The translations under genes and the position numbers were made by a program. From assembly GCA_009785345.1 (NCBI GenBank), contig WQWL01000012.1:1-46422 (forward strand): a stretch of 46,422 nt of DNA, read 5' to 3'. Shown here piece by piece: positions 31,959 to 39,997 of the stretch; position 1 is the stretch's first letter; each line of letters starts with the position of its first letter. The notes beneath the pieces are model-generated. The model did not search any database, was not told the DNA's origin, and saw nothing but the letters and a program-made list of their open reading frames with translations. The stretch comes from Oscillospiraceae bacterium (lineage in GTDB: Bacteria > Bacillota > Clostridia > Oscillospirales > Oscillospiraceae).

Positions 31959-33149
31959 CTAAAACAGATATTTGTGTACGTGGATGATGCCTGTATTAAC
32001 AGCACCCAACATTGTTTCGGTATGATTTAGCTCCGAAAGTGCAAGCTTCGGAACAAATGGCAATTGTCTACTTAATGTTTCTTTCCAATTTTCCAGAAAG
32101 AGCTTACCTAAATTATATCCTAAACCGCCTGCTATTATAATGATTTCCGGATTTAGTATCGCAACTATGTTAACTAGCATTATTGCAAAATTCAAGGCAA
32201 TTTCATCAAGCATGAGTTTCGCATACATATCATCACCATTTTTATAACTTTGAATTAATTTAACTATTTCTTCATCAAAGTTCCCGGCTTTTAAGTAGTG
32301 CGCAATCTTGCTAATTGACAATGTTTCTTCAAGTGAGCCTACCTCATCATATGTATTGCTCATGTTAACCGGGTCTGTCACTAAAAAACCAATTTCTCCG
32401 GCTGCGCCCTTTGCTCCGGTATATAGTTCGCCATCAACTATGTGAGCTGCACCTAAACCGACCCCATAAGCAATATATGTTATGTTATTATAATTAACAC
32501 CGGCACCTTTCCATTGCTCACCAATTGCTCCTAAGTTAACGCAGTTTTCCAGTATTACATCAACTTCAAATGCATCTTGCAATACGTGTATCATATCTTG
32601 CTCTTGATATTTTTCTGTAAATGGTGCTAAATAGCTCATACCTTCGTTAATTATTCCCGGTATACCTATTACAATGCAAAGTATGTCTTCTTTAGTTTTC
32701 CCAGATTTTTTAAGTATATCTAGGACTTGATCGTGAATTAACGTAATGCTTTCTTCTCCACCGCCTTGGGATCCGGCTGTATTTGTGGTTTCTACGCTCA
32801 TCACTTCGTTGCCAAGTAAATCAGCCAACATCATACGAATTCTAAATCGGCCTAAATCTACACCAATTATATAACCACGTGTAGCATTGAATGCAAGAAG
32901 GATTGATTTTCGCCCTAGGGTGTTATCTCCTGCACCTATTTCTACAATGTAATTCGCTTCAAGTAAGCCCTTCGCATTTGATGATATTGCAGGAAAACTC
33001 ATGTTTAAGTGTCGGGACAAATCTGCCCTTGACATGTTACCATTAAAGCGAAGCGCATCTAAAATTAACTGCTTATTATGTTCAGCTATCGTTTCATGGG
33101 ACCTTGCATTTCCATTGCTATTGAGTTTATCTGTTTGCTTTTTCATCAT
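31959..33149 (-). CDS. ROK-family transcriptional regulator (NagC/XylR type)
   Basis: Residues about 20-85 are a winged helix-turn-helix (HNKQLILDALRFNGNMSRAD, then LSRHLNMSFPAISSNAKGLL). The rest is a ROK sugar-binding fold with YIIGVDLGRFRIRM, GIPGII, NCVNLGAIGEQW and YGVGLGAAHIVDGELYTGAKG. The Cys-rich zinc motif usual in ROK proteins (CxCGxxGCxE) is absent; that stretch reads LVTDPVNMSNTYDEVGSLEE. ROK regulators release DNA on binding the inducing sugar. It is divergent from the binding-protein operon and probably controls both sides of the 370-nt spacer, including its own operon. Confidence 0.9.
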   Translation of the reverse strand: MMKKQTDKLNSNGNARSHETIAEHNKQLILDALRFNGNMSRADLSRHLNMSFPAISSNAKGLLEANYIVEIGAGDNTLGRKSILLAFNATRGYIIGVDLGRFRIRMMLADLLGNEVMSVETTNTAGSQGGGEESITLIHDQVLDILKKSGKTKEDILCIVIGIPGIINEGMSYLAPFTEKYQEQDMIHVLQDAFEVDVILENCVNLGAIGEQWKGAGVNYNNITYIAYGVGLGAAHIVDGELYTGAKGAAGEIGFLVTDPVNMSNTYDEVGSLEETLSISKIAHYLKAGNFDEEIVKLIQSYKNGDDMYAKLMLDEIALNFAIMLVNIVAILNPEIIIIAGGLGYNLGKLFLENWKETLSRQLPFVPKLALSELNHTETMLGAVNTGIIHVHKYLF

Positions 33150-33206
33150 TATTAATTCGTCCTAACTTAATAGTAATGACATTAACTTCCTTTTCTTCAC
33201 ATTTTA

Positions 33207-33235
33207 ATAATAATATATTAACAATACATTGTCAA
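33207..33235 (-). promoter_or_regulatory. sigma-A promoter of the ROK-kinase-SIS-GatZ operon
   Basis: On the minus strand a perfect TTGACA (33235-33230) is followed after 17 nt by TATTAT (33212-33207). The start would be about 50 nt before the ATG at 33149. Confidence 0.75.
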
Positions 33236-33361
33236 ACTGATGTTGCAAATATTTTTTCTTGAAAATTTTTAACGCCGACTATTTCAATGTAATATTTTTG
33301 TGCATATTGCATATGTTATTTGTTGATTATCACATAATTTGAGCTGTTTTCTTTTTTTGTG

Positions 33362-33390
33362 TTGCATTTGTGCCTTCTTTCATTTACAAT
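33362..33390 (+). promoter_or_regulatory. sigma-A promoter of the sugar-uptake operon
   Basis: TTGCAT (33362-33367) and TACAAT (33385-33390) are 17 nt apart. The start falls near 33397, inside the ROK-operator-like sequence, leaving a leader of about 120 nt before the binding-protein gene. Confidence 0.7.
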
Positions 33391-33391
33391 A

Positions 33392-33409
33392 TTTACTAAA
33401 CTAAGTTAA
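33392..33409. promoter_or_regulatory. candidate ROK-regulator operator
   Basis: TTTACTAAACTAAGTTAA overlaps the predicted start site of the uptake operon. AAACTAA/TTAGTTT-type half-sites are typical of Firmicutes ROK repressors such as XylR. A binding site here would block transcription directly. Confidence 0.4.
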
Positions 33410-33428
33410 TTAATGTTTTGGTAACAAT

Positions 33429-33493
33429 TTGTGTACGCAACAAAGTGTTGTGCCACAAGGATTAATTATCGTAAACCAACCATAATTTGGTTT
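33429..33493 (+). promoter_or_regulatory. two hairpins in the leader of the uptake operon
   Basis: The first is TTGTG-x-CAAC (from 33429) with GTTG-x-CACAA (to 33458). The second is AAACCAA (33473-33479) with TTGGTTT (33487-33493), just before the GGAGGA ribosome site. They may stabilise the mRNA or tune translation. Confidence 0.4.
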
Positions 33494-33519
33494 AATATAT
33501 TAAAATTTGGAGGAGAATT

Positions 33520-35295
33520 ATGAAAAAATTACTCGCACTGGTTCTGGTTCTTGCAATGGCATTTGCGCTACTTGCAGCTTGCGCAGATCCAGACACACCC
33601 GATGAACCCCCTGCGACAGATGATCCGCCTGCAGTAGTAGACGATGATCCGCCTGCAACCACTAATGAAGATGATACACCACCAGTAGCCACAGGAGCAA
33701 CAAGTGAGTTTGTACAACCACCGGCAAACTGGGATGAGCCCTTTGATCAAACTGTTCTAATAAGAGCTGCTGCACCACACGGTGTTAACTGGTTCTTTGA
33801 AGATGGCGATGACATCGGTAACAGCCCATGGACACGTCTGTGGTATGATGAGCTAAATGTCCAAGTCGAGTGGGAATTCACACCGGTCACAGATGAATAT
33901 GTCACAAGACTTCAACTGTCAATCGCTGCAGGCGACTTACCTGACGTATTCCATATTCCTGTTGAAGATCCTTTCATGTTCAGAAATCTTGTAAGTCACG
34001 ACATGTTACTTGATCTCATGCCTGCATATCAAAACTATGCATCACAACGTATTCGTGATTTTGAACTTACAGATCCTGATACAATCCAAAACTTCATAGT
34101 TGATGGTCAACTATTTGCACTTCCACGCTACTACTACGGTCAAATTGATCAGCCGTGGCATATGTGGGTGCGTAAAGACTGGTTTGAAGCTGAAGGTTCA
34201 CCTGAAATCAGAACAGTTGATGACTTAGAAGACCTAATGCATGCATTTATTGATAACCATGGCGCAGCATACGGTATTCATGTAGATAGTGACCTAAGAT
34301 GGTTGCTAAGAACTGCTCCAATGTGGGGCGCATATATTGGTGAATTAGCTGATAACGGTTATTTCTGGAGACCTGATGAGACAGGCAGACTACGTCCTGG
34401 TATTACATTCCCTGAGTTTGAAGTAGCTCTTGAAAACTGGGCGAGATGGTTCGACGAAGGTCTAATTAACCCTGACTTTATGACAATCGACCAATGGGGC
34501 GATAATGGTGTGTCTGAAGTCGTTAACGCTCGTGTCGGCATCATGTGCTGGTGGCAATGGTGGGGCTGGTGGGGCGGTAACAATGTCGTTGTAATGCAAG
34601 ATAATTATAACGCATATTTCGTACCGTTTAATCTCCCAACAGTAGGAGGCACGCAGCCTGCAAGAGGTCAAGTTTTCTGGGCAAACAACGGAACAATTGC
34701 TGCAAGTGCAGATTTCCAAAACCCTGCAGCGTTAATGAAAGTTCTCAGCATGAATGATCACATGGTATTTAGCCCTGATGCAAACCTCACTCCGGATCAA
34801 CTTGAATACTTCATGGGTAACGGACGTGAGCACGGTATGTCTCCTGCTTTCCAAATGATTGACCCACAAGCAGACTTACTACAATTCCAACATGTTTTAC
34901 ATGCAATGGAGACCGGAGATACAAGTGAGCTTTTCACAACTGGTATGCAATTTAAACATCGTGACTCCTTACATATCCAAGAAGCACTTGCAGCAGGTCA
35001 AATTCCTGAAGATATAAATGCATTCGGTGCATATCTGCAAATGGGCTTTGATGGAAGTGCTTATGCCAGAAGCCAACATCTATTTGACACAGGTAGAATT
35101 GTTCAAACAGCATTGTGGGGCGAAATTCCTGAAGAATTCCTAGAAGTAGGTGCGACAGCTGATATGTTAATGGAAGCAATTATGTTAATCATTATCGGTG
35201 CCAGACCTGTCAGTGACTGGCCTGACATCATTGAAGAATGGTATGCTCAAGGCGGTCAAGTAAAAGAAGACGCTGTTAATCGACACTTCGGATAA
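33520..35295 (+). CDS. sugar ABC transporter substrate-binding lipoprotein (LplA-like)
   Basis: The signal peptide ends in LLAAC with the lipidated Cys at residue 21. A Pro/Asp/Thr-rich linker (about 22-60) is followed by an extracellular binding protein of family 1 (RLQLSIAAGDLPDVFHIPVE, then LPRYYYGQIDQPWHMWVRKDW). At 591 residues and with LplB/LplC-type permeases downstream it fits the group that binds oligosaccharides or uronate-containing glycans. Tryptophan-rich patches (WWQWWGWWGG near 346) could be sugar-stacking surfaces. GGAGGA precedes the ATG. It should capture the sugar outside the membrane and hand it to the two permeases. Confidence 0.93.
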   Translation: MKKLLALVLVLAMAFALLAACADPDTPDEPPATDDPPAVVDDDPPATTNEDDTPPVATGATSEFVQPPANWDEPFDQTVLIRAAAPHGVNWFFEDGDDIGNSPWTRLWYDELNVQVEWEFTPVTDEYVTRLQLSIAAGDLPDVFHIPVEDPFMFRNLVSHDMLLDLMPAYQNYASQRIRDFELTDPDTIQNFIVDGQLFALPRYYYGQIDQPWHMWVRKDWFEAEGSPEIRTVDDLEDLMHAFIDNHGAAYGIHVDSDLRWLLRTAPMWGAYIGELADNGYFWRPDETGRLRPGITFPEFEVALENWARWFDEGLINPDFMTIDQWGDNGVSEVVNARVGIMCWWQWWGWWGGNNVVVMQDNYNAYFVPFNLPTVGGTQPARGQVFWANNGTIAASADFQNPAALMKVLSMNDHMVFSPDANLTPDQLEYFMGNGREHGMSPAFQMIDPQADLLQFQHVLHAMETGDTSELFTTGMQFKHRDSLHIQEALAAGQIPEDINAFGAYLQMGFDGSAYARSQHLFDTGRIVQTALWGEIPEEFLEVGATADMLMEAIMLIIIGARPVSDWPDIIEEWYAQGGQVKEDAVNRHFG

Positions 35296-35330
35296 GTTAG
35301 ATTACTACCCAGCAGCATAACAAAAATGCA

Positions 35331-35363
35331 TCGGGGAAGCTTTTTATAAAAAAGTTTCCCCGA
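35331..35363 (+). terminator. strong stem-loop after the binding-protein gene
   Basis: TCGGGGAAGCTTTTT (from 35331) pairs with AAAAAGTTTCCCCGA (to 35363), with one bulge-like mismatch. No long T-run follows. It probably dampens read-through or protects the upstream mRNA so that binding protein is made in excess over permease. Confidence 0.65.
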
Positions 35364-35389
35364 AGTATTATAAAAACGAAAAAGATGTG

Positions 35390-35418
35390 TATACAATCTG
35401 TACACTTATGTATATAAT
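35390..35418 (+). promoter_or_regulatory. possible secondary promoter for the permease genes
   Basis: TATAAT (35413-35418) is perfect, with a weak TATACA -35 box 17 nt upstream (35390-35395), about 45 nt before the permease start. Confidence 0.35.
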
Positions 35419-35461
35419 ACAATACATTCAAAAATGTAAATACAGTTAGGAGGTCAGCTAT

Positions 35462-36442
35462 ATGGGGTCAGCCACTACTAATCTTCCTCAAGTTCAACCC
35501 CCGGGAAATAAAGTTAAGAAAGAGCGCTATTTTGGCAGTCCGATAAGAATAATCAAACGTCTTAGACGTGAGTGGCCATTACACTTGCTCATGGTTCCTG
35601 CCTTTATTGTTACTCTCATTTTTTCTTACGGTCCCATGTATGGACTTATCATGGCATTCCAAGATTTTAACCCTGCAGCAAGTTTTGCAAATTCGCCTTG
35701 GGTTGGTCTGGAAAATTTCAGATGGCTTTTTTCTCAACCCGCATTTATTAGAACAATTCCAAACACCCTTTTTATCTCAATATCGAAGATTGTACTTATG
35801 ACACTTGCCTCAATCATCTTTTCATTGATGTTAAACGAGGTACGGGTTTCGTTCTGTAAGCGTTTTTTCCAAACCATTGTATATATTCCGCATTTCATTT
35901 CATGGGTCATCCTTGCAGGTGTTATGCAGACACTATTGGCATCTGACGGTGTCGTTAATCAATTTATTATATCACTCGGCGGAGACAGAGTAGCTTTCTT
36001 GACTGATCCTTCTATTTTCCCATGGACCATGATATGGTCTGATGTATGGAAAGGATTTGGATTCGGCACAGTTGTTTATCTTGCTACTATCACCTCGATC
36101 GATCCGGAGATTTATGAGTCTGCAGTTATCGATGGTGCAAGTAAGTTTAGACAAATTTGGTCGATTACTTTACCATTGATGGGACCAATCATTGTGTTGA
36201 TGGCTACACTTGCAATGGGTAATGTCCTTAATGCAGGATTTGATCAAATTTACAACCTATACTCCCCCGTTGTCTATTCAACCGGTGACATTATAGACAC
36301 CTATCTTTTCAGAATTGGTCTGGAAGGTGGCAGATTTGCGGTAGGTATGGCAGTTGGCTTAATGCGTTCAGTAGTTTCTATGATTCTTATGTCACTTTCG
36401 CTGTTTTTTGCATATAGAGTCGCTAACTATAGACTGTTTTGA
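35462..36442 (+). CDS. sugar ABC permease, LplB-type
   Basis: Six membrane spans and the cytoplasmic EAA loop (ESAVIDGASKFRQIWSITLP, about 218-238), which contacts the ATPase, identify a MalF/LplB-type permease. At 326 residues it is full length. AGGAGG precedes the ATG by about 10 nt. It is followed after 17 nt by its LplC-type partner. No ATPase gene is in the operon, so a shared MsmX/MsmK-type ATPase encoded elsewhere is expected. Confidence 0.93.
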   Translation: MGSATTNLPQVQPPGNKVKKERYFGSPIRIIKRLRREWPLHLLMVPAFIVTLIFSYGPMYGLIMAFQDFNPAASFANSPWVGLENFRWLFSQPAFIRTIPNTLFISISKIVLMTLASIIFSLMLNEVRVSFCKRFFQTIVYIPHFISWVILAGVMQTLLASDGVVNQFIISLGGDRVAFLTDPSIFPWTMIWSDVWKGFGFGTVVYLATITSIDPEIYESAVIDGASKFRQIWSITLPLMGPIIVLMATLAMGNVLNAGFDQIYNLYSPVVYSTGDIIDTYLFRIGLEGGRFAVGMAVGLMRSVVSMILMSLSLFFAYRVANYRLF

Positions 36443-36459
36443 TTGGGGAGGAATTATAA

Positions 36460-37347
36460 ATGCATTTTAGAACAAGAGGCGAAAAAATCTTTAACGTTTT
36501 TAACTATATATTTATGGTACTGGTTTGCTTAACCTGTGCTCTGCCCATTATTCATATATTAGCGGTATCTTTTAGTTCACCCGCTTATATTGCCGGAGCA
36601 AGAGTCACATTTTGGCCTATGGGTTTTACTCTTGAGCCATATCTCTTTGCTTTCCGTGGCGGAAGATTCATGACTGCTTTCTGGGTATCGGTCGAAAGAG
36701 TTTTTTGGGGTGTAGGCATCAATATGTTCTTGATGGTTACTGTTGCATATCCTCTGGCCAAGTCCACACAGGAATTTAGCGCAAGAAATTACTACATGGC
36801 ATTTTTTGCAATAACCATGATATTCGGCGGCGGTTTGATTCCATTTTTCATCTTGATTTCTGACATTGGTTGGTTAGATACAATATGGTCATTGGTTGTA
36901 CCCGGTGGACTGCCTGTATTCTCAATGGTTATATTGATGAACTTCATACGAGCATTGCCTAAGGAGTTGGAGGAGGCTGCCATGCTAGATGGTGCAGGAC
37001 ATTTCCGATGTCTGGCTTTGGTTCTACTCCCTGTACTTAAACCAGCACTTGCAACTGTCGCATTGTTTGCATTCTTGCATCACTGGAACGAGTGGTTGCT
37101 CGGCATGATTTTCATGAACAACCCGGCAAACTTCCCGTTGCAAACGTATCTGCAAACACTACTAACCAACTTTGGAGCACTCATGCGTCAAGGAGGTCCT
37201 GAGTTACAACAAATAATAGCACGCCTCAACGAACGTGCAGGTCGCTCAGCTCAATTGTTCCTTGGAATGGTTCCAATCCTGTTAGTCTATCCGTTCCTAC
37301 AAAAGTACTTTACCAAAGGCTTAGTAATCGGTAGTGTAAAAGGATAA
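36460..37347 (+). CDS. sugar ABC permease, LplC-type
   Basis: Six membrane spans and an EAA loop (EEAAMLDGAGHFRCLALVLL) mark a MalG/LplC-type permease; the C-terminal ending FTKGLVIGSVKG is typical of the LplC group. It forms the heterodimeric channel with the preceding gene product. GGGGAGG lies about 9 nt before the ATG. At 295 residues it is full length. Confidence 0.93.
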   Translation: MHFRTRGEKIFNVFNYIFMVLVCLTCALPIIHILAVSFSSPAYIAGARVTFWPMGFTLEPYLFAFRGGRFMTAFWVSVERVFWGVGINMFLMVTVAYPLAKSTQEFSARNYYMAFFAITMIFGGGLIPFFILISDIGWLDTIWSLVVPGGLPVFSMVILMNFIRALPKELEEAAMLDGAGHFRCLALVLLPVLKPALATVALFAFLHHWNEWLLGMIFMNNPANFPLQTYLQTLLTNFGALMRQGGPELQQIIARLNERAGRSAQLFLGMVPILLVYPFLQKYFTKGLVIGSVKG

Positions 37348-37403
37348 AATCACGCTACATACGAAATATAAACACATGAGTATTCTTATTAGGAGATATG
37401 CGT

Positions 37404-38456
37404 ATGCAAAACGAACTTTTATTACGTGATTACGACCCTGTTTCTATGCAGCAGACACCGACTACGGAAGTTTTAACACCAAAATCCCCTGTCTTTGATG
37501 CTCATATTCATATCGGAAAATTGCAAATGGGTGACGATGATTATCCTGTAGACGTCGGAGCAATGGTCAATTATCTAAAGCAATCCGGAGTTGTTGGAGT
37601 TGTAAATCTCAAGATGTTTTGGGGCAAACCACTAGAGGAGCACTTAGAATCACTCAAGGGCTATGAAGACTACATCCATACGTTTGCATCAGCAGATGTT
37701 ACGCGTCTAGAAGAACCTGACTTTGCCGCATATATTGACGATTTGTTCAAACAGTTTAAGTCTATGGGAATTCGCGGTCTGAAATTTTGGAAGAACATTG
37801 GATGTACATTAAAAGACTCAGAAAATGCATATATTAGACCCGATGACAGTAGACTTCGTCCGGTTTGGGATGCAGCGGCTAAATACGGTTTGCTAGTACT
37901 TTATCACATTGCTGACCCTGTATCATTCTTCACTCCGGTTGACAAGCATAACGAGTTTTATGAGAGCTTATGTGAGCATCCTGATTGGTCATTCTATGGA
38001 GATAATCGCTACTCTTTTGAAGAATTAATGATACAACAGGACGCTTTACTCTCGCAAAACCCCGATACAACCTTCGTAATCCCCCATACAGGTTCATATA
38101 CAGAAAACTTAGCATGGGTAGGTGCTCAACTTGATAAGCATCCAAATATGTATATTGATACCGCAGCACGAAACAATTTGCTTGGTCGCCAACCTTATAC
38201 AGCCAGGGATTTCATAATACGTTATCAAGATAGAATTCTTTTTGGAACTGACTATTTCGGAGGAGCCGACAAAGTTGAAACTGAAGAGTTCTACGCAGAC
38301 CACTATCGATTCTTTGAGACTTATGATGAGTACTTCCCTGCGTACCGATCTTGGGGTACAGGGCAAGGACGTTGGAATGTATATGGTCTTGGATTACCTG
38401 ATGAAGTTTTGAAAAAATTCTATTACGAAAATGCAATGAAATTAATAAACAAATAA
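37404..38456 (+). CDS. amidohydrolase-family (TIM-barrel) metal-dependent hydrolase, 350 aa
   Basis: Two in-frame ATGs occur; AGGAG (37391-37395) is only 2 nt from ATG 37398 but 8 nt from ATG 37404, so I take the second. The motif DAHIHIG gives the H-x-H metal site near residue 30. RGLKFWKNIG, LLVLYHIADP, FVIPHTGSY and ILFGTDYFGG follow in the order of amidohydrolase-2 (COG2159-type) enzymes: decarboxylases, lactonases or hydrolases. Placement between permeases and a GH4 gene suggests work on an imported sugar derivative, for example lactone opening. It is not a NagA-type deacetylase by sequence. Confidence 0.8.
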   Translation: MQNELLLRDYDPVSMQQTPTTEVLTPKSPVFDAHIHIGKLQMGDDDYPVDVGAMVNYLKQSGVVGVVNLKMFWGKPLEEHLESLKGYEDYIHTFASADVTRLEEPDFAAYIDDLFKQFKSMGIRGLKFWKNIGCTLKDSENAYIRPDDSRLRPVWDAAAKYGLLVLYHIADPVSFFTPVDKHNEFYESLCEHPDWSFYGDNRYSFEELMIQQDALLSQNPDTTFVIPHTGSYTENLAWVGAQLDKHPNMYIDTAARNNLLGRQPYTARDFIIRYQDRILFGTDYFGGADKVETEEFYADHYRFFETYDEYFPAYRSWGTGQGRWNVYGLGLPDEVLKKFYYENAMKLINK

Positions 38457-38519
38457 TTTTACAAAAATGTAATGTAATTACTAAAATAATTACACCAATA
38501 CGAAAGGATTATCATAATT

Positions 38520-39851
38520 ATGGGAAAAAAATTCACTTTTATCGGCGCAGGTTCACTTGGCTTTACTCTCGCACTAGCAAGAGACATTTTAAGCTTTGAT
38601 GCATTCAATGACTGTGAAATCCATTTAATGGACATTCATGAAGGACGTTTGGAGTTTGCAAAAAAAGCAATACAAAGACTGATTGACACAGGTAAATATG
38701 CCGGATCTGTCCATGCAACTACAGATCGCAAAAAAGCATTAGAAGGTGCAGACGGTGTTCTTATAACAATACTTCAAGGTGGCGTAGATGTTTGGCGTCA
38801 TGATATTGAAATACCAAAAACATATGGTATTGATATTAATGTCGGTGATACCCGCGGACCTTCCGGTGTAATGCGTTTCTTACGTACAGCACCTGTAATG
38901 CTAGATATTATCCGTGATGTTGAGAAACTCTGCCCTGATGCCATTGTGCTCAATTACACCAATCCTATGGCTATGCTTTGCAGTTATTTACAAAGGCAAA
39001 CTAAAGTCAGTGTAACAGGTCTATGTCACAGTGTACAAGGCACAGCTCATATGCTCGCTCGCTGGATTGGTGCAAAGAATGATGAAATTACATTCACATG
39101 TGCCGGTATCAACCATACATCATTCTATCTCGACTTCAAATGGAATGGCAAAGATGCATATCCTCTAATTTTAGACAAAGTAATGAATGATCCTGAAGTA
39201 GCAAACGAAGAACAAGTGCGTAATGAAATGTATCTTCAATTTGGTCTTTATCCAACAGAATCATCCGGTCACAACTCTGAATATCTACCATGGTTCAGAA
39301 AGCGTGCTGACTTGATTGAAAAGTATTGTACACATGGTACAGGTTGGAATCCCGGTCACCATGCGTATATTCTCAATGAGTATCTGGAGGCAAATGATAC
39401 ATGGGAAGAGCGTTTTGGCGAGTTCCTTAGCAAAGAAGAAGTTGATTTAGAACGTGGTGAAGAATATGCTGCATATATCTTTAATGCCCTATTCGGTGAT
39501 GGGCAACCTTTCCTATTCAACGGCAATCATCTAAATCACGGTATAATCAGTAATATGCAGCCTGAAGCATGCATTGAATCTCCTGTTTGGGCATCTCCAA
39601 CCGGACTTCAGCCTGTCCATGTTGGAGCATTACCGGACAATATTGCGTTACTATGCGATATGTCTGCGAGAATCGAAGAACTCGCAGTTAATGCAGCCAT
39701 TGAAGGTGACCCATGGAAGATTTTCCAAGCTAATTTGTTTGATCCATTGACCGCAAGTATGCTATCAATGGAAGAGATCAAAGAAATGACGCAAGTAATG
39801 CTCACGAAAAACGCAGATTTCCTAGGATATTTTAAAACATTGAATATCTAA
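38520..39851 (+). CDS. MelA-like glycoside hydrolase family 4 (alpha-galactosidase type)
   Basis: The Rossmann start FTFIGAGSLGFTLALARDIL, DTRGPSG, NYTNPMAMLC, the metal motif GLCHSVQGT and CAGINHTSFYL match GH4, and CHSVQGT is the form seen in alpha-galactosidase MelA. These enzymes use bound NAD+ and a divalent metal in a redox-assisted cleavage and act in the cytoplasm on unphosphorylated sugars. At 443 residues it is full length. It is last in the uptake operon and followed by a terminator. It differs from the CHG-type GH4 at 8022-9344, so the two probably have different substrates. The galacto preference agrees with the GatZ/AgaS-like genes of the divergent operon, but the true substrate is unproven. 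Confidence 0.9.
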   Translation: MGKKFTFIGAGSLGFTLALARDILSFDAFNDCEIHLMDIHEGRLEFAKKAIQRLIDTGKYAGSVHATTDRKKALEGADGVLITILQGGVDVWRHDIEIPKTYGIDINVGDTRGPSGVMRFLRTAPVMLDIIRDVEKLCPDAIVLNYTNPMAMLCSYLQRQTKVSVTGLCHSVQGTAHMLARWIGAKNDEITFTCAGINHTSFYLDFKWNGKDAYPLILDKVMNDPEVANEEQVRNEMYLQFGLYPTESSGHNSEYLPWFRKRADLIEKYCTHGTGWNPGHHAYILNEYLEANDTWEERFGEFLSKEEVDLERGEEYAAYIFNALFGDGQPFLFNGNHLNHGIISNMQPEACIESPVWASPTGLQPVHVGALPDNIALLCDMSARIEELAVNAAIEGDPWKIFQANLFDPLTASMLSMEEIKEMTQVMLTKNADFLGYFKTLNI

Positions 39852-39871
39852 CTTTATTATTGTACAATATG

Positions 39872-39901
39872 GGGGCTGTTGCAAAATGATGCAATGGCCC
39901 C
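39872..39901 (+). terminator. stem-loop at the end of the uptake operon
   Basis: GGGGCTGTTGC (39872-39882) pairs with GCAATGGCCCC (39891-39901), 11 bp with two wobble pairs and an 8-nt loop, soon after the GH4 stop codon. The following bases are not T-rich, so termination may be partial. Confidence 0.6.
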
Positions 39902-39997
39902 TAAAAAGTGTAGACGGAATACTTTCTGTCGATGTATCAATCTCCATATGAAAATTGTTTTGCGTCAAAATATTGCCGAAAGAAGTGTTCAATAATT

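Noticed and set aside
39932-39997. N-terminal extension of the first ABC exporter gene
   Set aside because: The 22 extra residues are unlike the family and lack a ribosome site; the start at 39998 fits better.
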